Shown piece by piece: positions 24,908 through 31,795 of a DNA stretch of 35,277 bases (position 1 is the first letter of the stretch; every line of letters starts with the position of its first letter). Location of the stretch: NCBI GenBank assembly GCA_910579925.1, contig CAJTVY010000037.1:1-35277 (forward strand). Direction: 5' to 3'. The notes beneath the pieces were generated by a model. It did no database searches and had not been told where the DNA came from. It saw nothing but the letters and a program-made list of their open reading frames with translations. The translations under genes and the position numbers were made by a program. Source of the stretch: an uncultured Dorea sp. Lineage in GTDB: Bacteria > Bacillota > Clostridia > Lachnospirales > Lachnospiraceae.

Positions 24908-24984
24908 TCATCAGAATCGCACATCTTTCAAATTTCCGGCATACAATGCAGTAACTATCAATTTATGACAGAAAGGAGCCAATT

Positions 24985-25890
24985 ATGTATATCATATTCC
25001 CCTGCATAATGTTTTTCCTGGTGATCTGCGCCCTTCTGATGTTCTGGCGCAGGAAATGCATCATCAGAAAAATCTGCTGCATGTCCGTCAAAGAGAAACT
25101 GTGCCGGTTAAATGAACTGGTAAATCCTTTTGGGTTTGAATACCTCTTATCCCAGGATATTTTCACATCCAGAAAAGATGCCTGGCAGAGAGATTTCGGC
25201 TACTGCCATCTCTATGACAAAAGCGCAGATCTGTTTAACATGGTATTCGACTGCGAACCTATTTACTTTGACTATGAGGGATGTACCTGGATGATCGAAC
25301 TGTGGAAAGGACAGTATGGCATCAACATTGGTGCAGAGATTGGGATCTACCGGGCAGACGGCCTTGTTTCCAGGCGGCATAGGAACTCTGCTATGTTCCA
25401 CACCGTGCCGGACGACGATCTGCCGTTCTTCTCATACACCTTGTATCAGGGATCCTGTCCACTGTACCGGATCGCACAGCGTCACTGGTGGCTGACCGGT
25501 TTCCAGATGGGACAGTACACAAAACCCGATCTTCTGCATATGAAAGTAGAGATCCTGTTCCCATCCTGTGAAATGCAGAATGCATTCGTACAGGGACTGC
25601 TTGACTGCGGCTATGCTTCAGAAAACATCCATATCTGGAACCAGCAGATTTCCTTCTGTTTTTCATGCCCGCACACCAGACAGCCAAGATGTTCCCGCCG
25701 TATCCGCACTGCATTTGCACAATGGAAGAACCGTATTTTCCTGAAAATCTACTGCCATGTAACGAAACACTTCTGTTTCACCATGGACAAATTACTGTAC
25801 CTGTACGAGTATCTTCCCTTCGCATTCCGCCACATGGTACGGATCCGGCACAAGAAGAAACGAAGAAGGAGAAGAAAACATGTCCGCTGA
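24985..25890 (+). CDS. DUF4474 domain protein, membrane-anchored
   Basis: A 301-aa protein. One N-terminal transmembrane helix (about residues 2-21) is followed by Arg/Lys/Cys-rich sequence, and then by a DUF4474-like domain (about 50-150) marked by FGYCHLYDKSADLFNMVFDC, IYFDYEGCTWMIELWKGQYG and EIGIYRADG. The C-terminus is very basic (KKKRRRRRKHV). The function of DUF4474 is not known. SD AAAGGAG lies before the ATG. It overlaps the downstream phosphoesterase gene by 11 nt, so the two are translated together and may act on the same substrate at the membrane. Confidence 0.82.
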   Translation: MYIIFPCIMFFLVICALLMFWRRKCIIRKICCMSVKEKLCRLNELVNPFGFEYLLSQDIFTSRKDAWQRDFGYCHLYDKSADLFNMVFDCEPIYFDYEGCTWMIELWKGQYGINIGAEIGIYRADGLVSRRHRNSAMFHTVPDDDLPFFSYTLYQGSCPLYRIAQRHWWLTGFQMGQYTKPDLLHMKVEILFPSCEMQNAFVQGLLDCGYASENIHIWNQQISFCFSCPHTRQPRCSRRIRTAFAQWKNRIFLKIYCHVTKHFCFTMDKLLYLYEYLPFAFRHMVRIRHKKKRRRRRKHVR

Positions 25891-26749
25891 CGGCAGGCTT
25901 AACGCCGCATTTGCCCGGGCGCCTGTATTCCCCCTTACTGCGGCCTCCCGGTACGTTCTGTTCAGCGACTGCCACAGGGGCTGCGGTACAAACAACGACA
26001 ACTTTCTGAAAAACCAGAATCTGTACTTTGCGGCCCTCAAACATTACTATCGCCGCGGCTTCACCTATGTGGAACTGGGTGACGGAGACGAATTATGGGA
26101 AAACCGTTCTTTCGATGCCATTAAGTCTATCCACAACAATGTGTTCTGGCTCTTATCCCGGTTCTACCGGGAAGACCGGCTGATCATGCTGTACGGCAAT
26201 CACGACATCGTAAAGCGGAATTCCCGGTTCACAGGCAGAAGCTGTGCCTCTTATCCATGCAGCGCCTGCCAGGAAGAAGAACTGTTTCCGGGTCTTGACT
26301 TCTATCCTGGCGTAATTCTGAAAAATGCAGAAAGCCCCAGGGAAATCTATCTCACCCATGGGCATCAGGCGGATTTCTTCAACAGCGTTCTGTGGCGGAC
26401 GTCGCGCTTTCTGGTCCGATATGTCTGGAAGCCCCTGGAAGCAGCCGGCTTCCTGGACCCGACCAGTGCGGCGAAGAACAATACCAAAAAGAAGAAAGTA
26501 GAAAAGATTCTGTCCGGGTGGGCAGATGAGGCCGGGTGCGTTCTGATCACGGGACATACCCACAGGCCTATGCTGGATGATTCTGTTTCCTACTGCAATA
26601 CGGGAAGCTGCGTACATCCCCGATGCATTACCTGTATTGAGATCGAGCAGCTTAAAATCCTGCTGGTAAAATGGACGCTGGCAACCCGTCCGGACCGGAC
26701 GCTCTATGTAACGAGGCAGGTCTTGTCCGGACCGTTTGCATTGAATTAG
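25880..26749 (+). CDS. Calcineurin-like metallophosphoesterase
   Basis: A 289-aa metal-dependent phosphoesterase. Metal ligands are visible in order: D30 and H32 (FSDCHRG), the GDGDE segment (67-71, divergent from the usual GDxxD), GNHD (106-109), a later THGHQAD and GHTHRPM. This set resembles UDP-2,3-diacylglucosamine hydrolase-like and related cytoplasmic phosphoesterases, but a Firmicute without lipid A needs another substrate, which is unknown. Coupled by overlap to the DUF4474 gene. A basic linker (KKNQNL, KNNTKKKKVEK) interrupts the core. Confidence 0.85.
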   Translation: MSADGRLNAAFARAPVFPLTAASRYVLFSDCHRGCGTNNDNFLKNQNLYFAALKHYYRRGFTYVELGDGDELWENRSFDAIKSIHNNVFWLLSRFYREDRLIMLYGNHDIVKRNSRFTGRSCASYPCSACQEEELFPGLDFYPGVILKNAESPREIYLTHGHQADFFNSVLWRTSRFLVRYVWKPLEAAGFLDPTSAAKNNTKKKKVEKILSGWADEAGCVLITGHTHRPMLDDSVSYCNTGSCVHPRCITCIEIEQLKILLVKWTLATRPDRTLYVTRQVLSGPFALN

Positions 26750-26838
26750 GAAATTTACTTTGGGATGGGCAGGGCGCCGGAAGTCAGAATCCAGGCTCCC
26801 CGCGCCTGCCGCCAAAATCTCTGCCGCCTCACAATCTC

Positions 26839-27387
26839 TTACAACTCTTCCAAAAGCCCCCGAAGCAGCATAATATGATATTCCTCATCCTTGATAATCC
26901 TTGCCAGCACAGCGGTCACACAATCGTCCTGGATCATCTTGATATGCATCTGATACTGATCAATCGCCTCTTTCTCTGATGTGATACCTGCCTGTATCAT
27001 TTTCGCAGCATTTTCCGGAAGCGTCAGATACTCCGGCGTCCACATCCGTTTAGCCCCGTTCCTGTGCTTTGCCGTATAATTCACGTTTCCGCCAAGCAGC
27101 ACGATCAGTTCTCCTAATTTCTGCAAATGCATCATTTCCGCCATGGCAATACTCAGAATCGTCTTTGCCACGGAACAGTTTTCATAAGAAAGACGGTTTT
27201 CATTATTAATGTACTGGGCAACCGCAGACAACTCAGAAACCTGGCCGCAGTAATCAACGCTCAACAGATTGGCGTACGCCTGGTTCCTTCCCCATACCTG
27301 GACCTGTGGATAAGGCAGATCCGCCATAGCCGGTCTCATTCCGGTAAATTTACAGTTCCCTGTCAATACTTTCTTTTTTTCCTCCAT
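26839..27387 (-). CDS. Ferritin-like di-iron or manganese protein
   Basis: A 182-aa four-helix-bundle protein. Metal-ligand pattern: E52 in SELSAV, E84 and H87 in AEMMHLQ, E140 in SEKEAIDQY and E169/H171 in KDEEYHIML, which is the ExxH pair arrangement of ferritin-like proteins. An N-terminal extension of about 40 residues lacks obvious motifs. It could be an oxygen- or peroxide-detoxifying protein, or a spore-coat-associated catalase-like protein (CotJC group); the sequence alone does not decide. SD AAAGGAG lies 10 nt before the ATG. Divergent from the DUF4317 gene. The 89-nt gap to the convergent phosphoesterase gene holds an imperfect GC-rich hairpin (26768-26777 with 26802-26810) without a T-run. 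Confidence 0.78.
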   Translation of the reverse strand: MEEKKKVLTGNCKFTGMRPAMADLPYPQVQVWGRNQAYANLLSVDYCGQVSELSAVAQYINNENRLSYENCSVAKTILSIAMAEMMHLQKLGELIVLLGGNVNYTAKHRNGAKRMWTPEYLTLPENAAKMIQAGITSEKEAIDQYQMHIKMIQDDCVTAVLARIIKDEEYHIMLLRGLLEEL

Positions 27388-27471
27388 TTCATTCGTTCTC
27401 CTTTTACACCTTTTATAAAATAATATATATAATTTCTGAAATCATGTGCATAACTTCAGTTGCTGTTCAGC

Positions 27472-27532
27472 CTGAAACTGACACCGTTCTTGCCAATCTG
27501 CCCCAGATATGCTAAGATTGGAGAAGTTTCAG
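27472..27532 (+). promoter_or_regulatory. DUF4317 promoter embedded in a nested dyad
   Basis: TTGCCA (27490-27495), 17 nt and TAAGAT (27513-27518) form a promoter. Around it lie two nested inverted repeats: CTGAAACT (27472-27479) with AGTTTCAG (27525-27532), and CCAATCT (27493-27499) with AGATTGG (27515-27521). The inner repeat joins -35 and -10, the outer one flanks them, as an operator would. Confidence 0.6.
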
Positions 27533-27551
27533 AAAGGGAAGTGTAACTATT

Positions 27552-28673
27552 ATGAACAAGAAAGAAGTGCTTGAGATCCGCAGACAATTTACCCCGGAAA
27601 ACTGCGCTATTACACGAATCTGCGGCTGTTATGTGGATCACGAAAAGGAAAAGAAGACGGAGCTTAAGAAAGCCTTCCTGTCCCTGCCGGAAGAAGAGGC
27701 TTTCAAATACTTTGACATTTTCAGACATACCCTGTCCGGCACCTTAGGGAAGAATCTGCTCAACATGGATTTCCCGCTTGATGCAGAGTTAGAAGGCGGA
27801 ACCCAGGAGCTACTCCTGAAGCTAAGGGACAGCAGACTGGAAGACGACCTTCTGTTAGAAGAATTCTACGACCGGGTGATTGACAATTACATCTATGCTG
27901 AGAATTACTACATCATCTTAATCCACGCCGTCTATGACGTTCCAGGGAAATCCTCAGACGGTATGGAGATGTTCGATGCCTCTGATACGGTGTTTGAACA
28001 TATTCTGTGCAGTATCTGTCCGGTAAATCTGACAAAGGCTGGCCTTACATATAACTCAGAAACCAACAATATTGAAGACCGGATCCGCGACTGGATCGTG
28101 GAGGCTCCTGTGAAAGGGTTCCTGTTCCCGGCATTCCAGGACCGTTCAAGCGATGTCCATCATATCCTGTATTACACAAAGAAACCAGAAGACATCCAGC
28201 CGGATCTGATTGCCAATGTACTTGGCAGTACCATTCCGCTGACTGCCGGAGACCAGAAGACGACGTTCCAGTCCATCATCAGCGATACTCTCGGGGAGGA
28301 ATGTGATTACGAGGTGATCCGCAGCATCCACGACAATCTGAACGAGATGCTGGAAGAGACGAAGGAAGAGCCGGAACCACTGGAACTTTCCAGGCCGGAT
28401 GTACGCAGGCTGCTTGCAAAAAGCGGCGTACCGGAGGAACGATTAGAAACCTTTGATGAAGAGTTCGAAGATGCTGTGGGAGAAAAACAGACGCTGCTTG
28501 CTTCTAATATCGCAAGTGTAAGGACATTTCAGATTGAGACACCCGATGTTATCGTAAAGGTAAACCCGGAACGGTCCGACCTGGTGGAAACACGGGAAAT
28601 CGACGGGCGACGCTGCCTGGTAATCGCCATTGACGACCATCTGGAAGTAAATGGAATCCAGGTTCATAAGTAG
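27552..28673 (+). CDS. DUF4317 family protein
   Basis: A 373-aa cytoplasmic protein of a family common in Lachnospiraceae and relatives and without a known function. The N-terminus KKEVLEIRRQFTPENCAITR and GCYVDHEKEKK is the conserved opening. There are no membrane segments and no catalytic motif that I can recognise. The protein is acidic, with a charged region near 270-290 (EETKEEPEPLELSRPDVRR). SD AAAGGGAAG lies before the ATG at 27552. It is monocistronic, between a dyad-containing promoter and a 17-bp hairpin. Confidence 0.85.
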   Translation: MNKKEVLEIRRQFTPENCAITRICGCYVDHEKEKKTELKKAFLSLPEEEAFKYFDIFRHTLSGTLGKNLLNMDFPLDAELEGGTQELLLKLRDSRLEDDLLLEEFYDRVIDNYIYAENYYIILIHAVYDVPGKSSDGMEMFDASDTVFEHILCSICPVNLTKAGLTYNSETNNIEDRIRDWIVEAPVKGFLFPAFQDRSSDVHHILYYTKKPEDIQPDLIANVLGSTIPLTAGDQKTTFQSIISDTLGEECDYEVIRSIHDNLNEMLEETKEEPEPLELSRPDVRRLLAKSGVPEERLETFDEEFEDAVGEKQTLLASNIASVRTFQIETPDVIVKVNPERSDLVETREIDGRRCLVIAIDDHLEVNGIQVHK

Positions 28674-28700
28674 AAGATCCGATGTTCCATGCGACTGACA

Positions 28701-28742
28701 GTCAGAGCCGGAAGCTGAAAAAAAACAGCTTCCGGCTCTGAC
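28701..28742. terminator. Long hairpin with A8 loop between convergent genes
   Basis: GTCAGAGCCGGAAGCTG (28701-28717) and its perfect complement (28726-28742) enclose eight A. There is no T-run beyond the stem on the plus strand; the loop gives eight T only on the other strand. It probably ends the DUF4317 mRNA, by position. Confidence 0.6.
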
Positions 28743-28761
28743 TATCTGCGAAAGCAACTGC

Positions 28762-29292
28762 CTACCGGTCAAAGAACGGTGATTTTCCGGATACACAGAG
28801 CGGGATTCCCACCATCTGAGACACCCTGTCGCCCAAAAGTTTCATCTCCATGGCAGCCCGTCCAACAGAGAACATCACACGGTTATCCACCCTTGCGTCT
28901 GCCGCCATACTGACTGCCGAACCAATCGCAATACCTAAATCCATCGCCGTGTAAGCACAATTCCCTCCTGCTTCCATACATGCCTTGCAGTTGTCAAAAC
29001 CGCAGAACCGGCAGCCTTCATTTAAGCCGCGTACCGCATTCTCCTGGCCGATCAGAACTACTGCCTGTGCCTTTCGAAGATTATCTGCGTCTCTATGGAA
29101 GAATTGATAGTGGAATTCATCTGCAAGCCGGTCCATCTCACCTGCAAGCTTTTCCTTATCTTCCCCTGTCAGAACCGCCGTATGTAAGAAATCCATGCCC
29201 TTCGCTTTTGGAGCCGTCCTTGCCGCCTGGCACATGGCCTTTGCCGTCTGGATGACGGCCTCTTCTTCTGCCTGCTTTTCCCGTATAAACAT
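28762..29292 (-). CDS. DUF2148 ferredoxin-like protein
   Basis: A 176-aa protein of the DUF2148 family. A cysteine cluster in the centre, CRFCGFDNCKACMEAGGNC, suggests an iron-sulfur site. MDLGIAIGSAVSMAADARVD follows and is typical of the family. Its partner and reaction are unknown; similar proteins occur widely in strict anaerobes and archaea. The start is at 29292, where GGAGG lies 7 nt upstream; the open frame continues 7 codons further without a ribosome site. Confidence 0.85.
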   Translation of the reverse strand: MFIREKQAEEEAVIQTAKAMCQAARTAPKAKGMDFLHTAVLTGEDKEKLAGEMDRLADEFHYQFFHRDADNLRKAQAVVLIGQENAVRGLNEGCRFCGFDNCKACMEAGGNCAYTAMDLGIAIGSAVSMAADARVDNRVMFSVGRAAMEMKLLGDRVSQMVGIPLCVSGKSPFFDR

Positions 29293-29411
29293 AATGATCC
29301 TCCTTATATACATTAATCGTCCACATACACACTATCACATCTGTTTTGGATTATCAACTTCATAGCCTATGGATTTTATAAAATTTTTAGAATATTTTTT
29401 TGAAAAAGTAT

Positions 29412-29440
29412 TTGCAAAATGAAAACTTTTGTGATAGAAT
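29412..29440 (+). promoter_or_regulatory. Promoter of tRNA-Leu
   Basis: TTGCAA (29412-29417), 17 nt and TAGAAT (29435-29440), with the expected start about 5 nt ahead of the mature tRNA. Confidence 0.7.
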
Positions 29441-29451
29441 AACTTTTGTCA

Positions 29452-29534
29452 GCGGAGATGGCGGAATGGCAGACGCGCTAGATTCAGGTTCTAGTGGGAG
29501 CAATCCTGTGAGGGTTCAAGTCCCTTTCTCCGCA
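29452..29534 (+). tRNA. tRNA-Leu (anticodon CAG)
   Basis: Acceptor arm GCGGAGA (29452-29458) pairs with TCTCCGC (29527-29533), and A is the discriminator. The anticodon stem CTAGA/TCTAG holds loop TTCAGGT with anticodon CAG at 29485-29487. A long variable arm (GTGGGAGCAATCCTGTG) marks a class II tRNA, and GGTTCAAGTCC forms the T arm. CCA is not encoded. The prophage remnant begins right after the 3' end, so this tRNA may be the integration site. Confidence 0.95.
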
Positions 29535-29542
29535 TTGAAATT

Positions 29543-29583
29543 AAATCCCGAAGCCTATAAGAATGAAGGTTTTCGGGATTTTT
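29543..29583 (+). terminator. Terminator after tRNA-Leu
   Basis: AAATCCCGAA (29543-29552) pairs with TTCGGGATTT (29572-29581), followed by T-rich sequence. GGGGCA and GGGCAA repeats at 29605-29622 lie just beyond and could be integrase arm sites; that is only a guess. Confidence 0.75.
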
Positions 29584-29659
29584 CTTTGCTTATAATTCGA
29601 AAATGGGGCAGAAATAGGGCAAGCATAGATTACGCTTACTTGTACGCCTTTACCTCTTT

Positions 29660-30604
29660 TTAAAACAACTGGATCCGATCAATGGCCTTGCCGAAACAAC
29701 CAGCATAGCCATCCTGGATCTCGTCAACCTCATCATCGTACTGCCAGCCGTAATAATCCCTATTTACGGGGCTTACACGGTACTGCGCTTTCTGCTATCC
29801 CTGCTGACGCACGATATCATCCGGGGTATTGTAGTACACCCGGACTGCGTCAATTGGCTTATGATCGCCAGCGAAGCCGTTCACCGTGTCTCTCCAGTCA
29901 CACCCGGATACTTTTGGCAGCCAGTCATCCGGGGCGTTTCCGAGGATATGCACCTGGTACCATAAAGATCCTTTGTTACACCGGATCGCCATATCCGTGA
30001 TCCGCTTCCCCCGAATCCCTGCATAATCGGCAAGATTTGTTACATCCGGCAAGATCTTCCCGTCTTCTGTTCGCACGGAATAGGTAAAATTAACAAGCGC
30101 ATTGTAAGATCCTCCGCTTGGAATGGCGGCCGGTGCTTTGCCCGTGCTTGCGCCCTCCCCGTAATCCACGTCACACAGCTTGATAATGTGGGTAAATTTA
30201 TTCTTTGACAATGGGTAGTGTACCATATTACGGGCGGAACCGTCCATGGCGTAATAACCTCCGTTCCCGTCGTAGATACCGATGTGGCCGGACATCCAGA
30301 CGCCCCATCCTCTCATATGCGGCTTTCTCTGGCTGATGGGATAGCATTCTACAGCCGTGGACTTGTACTGTGCCGATCCACGGATCACTCCCGTTGCAGA
30401 GGCGGGCAGCCCGCTGCAGTCACAACAGATCTTACCCGCCTTGTTGCTGTCCGACCACCACACGCAGTTGGATCCGTACAGATTCCGCAATGCGTCGATC
30501 TGCGCCCTGCTCAACACGGTTCCCTTTGCACCATAGACATACTGCCATTTCTGCGATAGTGCGAGTTCACATTTCTTCATCAGCTGTTCAACCGTACAAC
30601 TCAT
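29660..30604 (-). pseudogene. Phage lysin (NlpC/P60-like) with in-frame amber stop
   Basis: A peptidoglycan endopeptidase-type lysin. The catalytic Cys lies in KICCDCSGLPAS and the His in WMSGHIGIYDGNGGYYAMDG. The C-terminal part (about residues 190-315) is a phage lysin domain with ITDMAIRCNKGSLWYQVHIL. Translation stops at TAG (29795-29797) after DDIVRQQG, but the same frame continues for exactly 44 codons (QKAQYRVSPVNRDYYGWQYD and onward to KAIDRIQLF) to TAA at 29660-29662, and these codons complete the domain. Two neighbouring phage genes end with TAG, so TAG acts as stop here. The Met at 30604 is chosen, 12 nt after AGGAAGG. The truncated 269-residue product may retain activity. Confidence 0.85.
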
Positions 30605-30691
30605 AACTTCACGCATCCTTCCTGCCGGCTCTTTTCGCCGACGCAAAAAAAAGAAAGCCCTTTCAATTTTTCGGACTCTCCAAATTTTACA

Positions 30692-30720
30692 TTGCAATAT
30701 CATTCAATTTACTCTATAAT
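30692..30720 (+). promoter_or_regulatory. Promoter of the antitoxin RNA
   Basis: TTGCAA (30692-30697), 17 nt and TATAAT (30715-30720). It points toward the toxin gene, and the expected start is near 30727. Confidence 0.8.
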
Positions 30721-30726
30721 ACAAAT

Positions 30727-30817
30727 AGGAAGAGATGACCGCCCACAAAGTGGTTGACCTCCGAAGTATGACGTATAAGCCTACCCGACCGCCAAGTACA
30801 AGGTAGGCTTATTTATT
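30727..30817 (+). ncRNA. Antisense antitoxin RNA of the Hol-Tox/Fst-like locus
   Basis: A short plus-strand transcript of about 90 nt from the promoter at 30692-30720 to the terminator stem TAAGCCTACC (30776-30785) / GGTAGGCTTA (30802-30811), followed by TTTATTTT. It converges with the toxin mRNA and shares its 3' end. It contains ACCTCC (30758-30763), complementary to the toxin ribosome site GGAGGT. Both RNAs also start with the same 10 nt, GAGATGACCG (30732-30741; complement at 30963-30972). The layout equals the RNAI/RNAII pair of plasmid pAD1 par. Confidence 0.72.
30776..30817. terminator. Shared terminator of toxin mRNA and antitoxin RNA
   Basis: A 10-bp perfect stem (30776-30785 with 30802-30811), 16-nt loop and a T-rich tail on the plus strand. 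It lies between the toxin stop codon (30813) and the antitoxin body. Confidence 0.75.
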
Positions 30818-30908
30818 TTCGCTTGTTGTTCCTATCAATGTAGGCAAGCAATGCAACGAGGAACGAACCGCCTAAGAATAACAGGCTTAAAACTTCGTAT
30901 GTACTCAT
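30813..30908 (-). CDS. Type I toxin, putative holin-like toxin (Hol-Tox/Fst-like), 31 aa
   Basis: A 31-residue membrane peptide: MSTYEVLSLLFLGGSFLVAL, then LAYIDRNNKRK. A short N-terminus, one hydrophobic helix of about 20 residues (EVLSLLFLGGSFLVALLAYI) and a charged C-terminal tail fit the 'putative holin-like toxin' and Fst/TxpA families, which damage the membrane when not silenced. SD GGGAGGT lies 8 nt before the ATG. The 5' leader can fold CCTCCCT (30946-30952) onto AGGGAGG of the ribosome site (30918-30924), hiding it. Promoter: 30979-31007. The gene sits between lysin and holin, and it is below normal gene-finder limits. Confidence 0.85.
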   Translation of the reverse strand: MSTYEVLSLLFLGGSFLVALLAYIDRNNKRK

Positions 30909-30978
30909 CTGCACCACCTCCCTTCTTTTTCTCAAGTGAGGGAGGCTGTCCACCTTGCAACACGGTCATCTCATTATC

Positions 30979-31007
30979 ATATTATCATTCCGTCCCCGCT
31001 CTGACAA
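30979..31007 (-). promoter_or_regulatory. Promoter of the toxin mRNA
   Basis: On the minus strand TTGTCA (31002-31007), 17 nt and TAATAT (30979-30984). Transcription would start at about 30972 with GAGATGACCG, leaving a leader of about 64 nt. Confidence 0.75.
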
Positions 31008-31010
31008 CCT

Positions 31011-31262
31011 TTATTTAGGCTTTCTGTATGTTAGCGCCTGCCGGCTGTCATAGATTCCATCCGTTGTCGGATCCGTCACAATTCCAAGGATGGCAAGTAC
31101 CCCAAACGCCGCATTCACCACTGCCAGAAGGTTATTTCCCAATTCCCCCAAATCCAACGCATACCCCAACGTTGCCGCAACCGTTTGGATCAACAGCAAC
31201 ACGGCCGGTACCACCGACATCCAGAAAACCTTGTTCTTCAATCTTACTTTCCAGTTAATCAT
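31011..31262 (-). CDS. Phage holin, phiLC3 family
   Basis: An 83-aa membrane protein expected to open the inner membrane at the end of the phage cycle. MINWKVRLKNKVFWMSVVPA is the family start, with two hydrophobic segments (about residues 10-30 and 44-62). The C-terminal segment GIVTDPTTDGIYDSRQALTY is diagnostic for phiLC3-type holins. The Met at 31262 follows AAAGGAG; a longer open frame to 31310 has no support. It lies upstream of the toxin and lysin in the late operon. Confidence 0.92.
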   Translation of the reverse strand: MINWKVRLKNKVFWMSVVPAVLLLIQTVAATLGYALDLGELGNNLLAVVNAAFGVLAILGIVTDPTTDGIYDSRQALTYRKPK

Positions 31263-31275
31263 ACTTCTTTCTCCT

Positions 31276-31569
31276 TTACTTTCTGACTTCCAGTTCCAAA
31301 ACCTCTTCATACATCTTCGTTACCATGCCATTTCCACCCAGATCATGGTAGGCTTCATACATTTCAATAAAGTTCTCCAGGGCGTATGACGGGATGTGTC
31401 CCTCTTTCATGTACCGGTCATGGTACTCGATCAACTGCACCCGCAAAAGGAGCATGGTTCCTTTCCCGTTTGCGTCCTGGTCTTTTTTTCGGCTTTTCAG
31501 CAGCCAGACGATATAGCCGAGCACGATCGGCAGCGACATGGTACACACCTCCATGATAAATTGCTGCAT
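31276..31569 (-). CDS. Small phage membrane-anchored protein upstream of holin
   Basis: A 97-aa protein with one N-terminal hydrophobic helix (SLPIVLGYIVWLL, about residues 12-24) and then a soluble part with IEYHDRYMKEGHIPSYALEN and YHDLGGNGMVTKMYEEV. Similar proteins occur directly before holins in clostridial prophages, with no known function. Two starts are possible: 31569 (behind GGGAGG) and 31539 (MSLPIVL, behind GGAGGTGTGTACC), both with good ribosome sites; a dual start, as in some holins, is possible. Confidence 0.75.
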   Translation of the reverse strand: MQQFIMEVCTMSLPIVLGYIVWLLKSRKKDQDANGKGTMLLLRVQLIEYHDRYMKEGHIPSYALENFIEMYEAYHDLGGNGMVTKMYEEVLELEVRK

Positions 31570-31617
31570 TGGCTTAAACCTCCCTTTGCAGGGCAGCCAT
31601 ATGACCGCCCCGTTCCC

Positions 31618-31752
31618 CTACTCTGCCAGTTCCGGCACGTCCAGATCTGCAAGGATCTCCCTCACCTGTGCCTGGATCCTCTCCGGCACCTGGTCGAACG
31701 TCTTCTTTCCCTTTATGATTAAAGTCGTATAAATGACTGCCACAGCGCTCAT
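31618..31752 (-). CDS. CD1375-like phage miniprotein (copy 1)
   Basis: A short phage protein of 41-44 residues with AVIYTTLIIKGKKTFDQVPE, the pattern of the CD1375 family (VYATLxxxGxKTxxxVP). Function unknown. An ATG at 31752 lies only 2 nt after GGGAGGAG; a GTG at 31743 has better spacing and matches the usual family start, so the shorter form is likely. It ends with TAG. Confidence 0.75.
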   Translation of the reverse strand: MSAVAVIYTTLIIKGKKTFDQVPERIQAQVREILADLDVPELAE

Positions 31753-31795
31753 CTCCTCCCTAAAAATCTTCTGCAATATGAAAAACAGCAGATTC

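Noticed and set aside
29400..29663. Open frame across tRNA-Leu
   Set aside because: It reads through the tRNA and its terminator; no ribosome site or protein-like composition.
29664..29830. Plus-strand reading with hydrophobic residues beyond the tRNA
   Set aside because: It is the complement of the lysin C-terminus, which is the better-supported reading.
29795..30604. Recoded TAG (alternative genetic code) in the prophage
   Set aside because: Two neighbouring phage genes (ends at 31618 and 31796) use TAG as stop, so global recoding is unlikely; kept only as a checkable alternative.
30632..30675. Second terminator between toxin locus and lysin (GAAAG/CTTTC with T-run)
   Set aside because: The stem is only 4-5 A/T-rich base pairs with a minimal loop; too weak to call.
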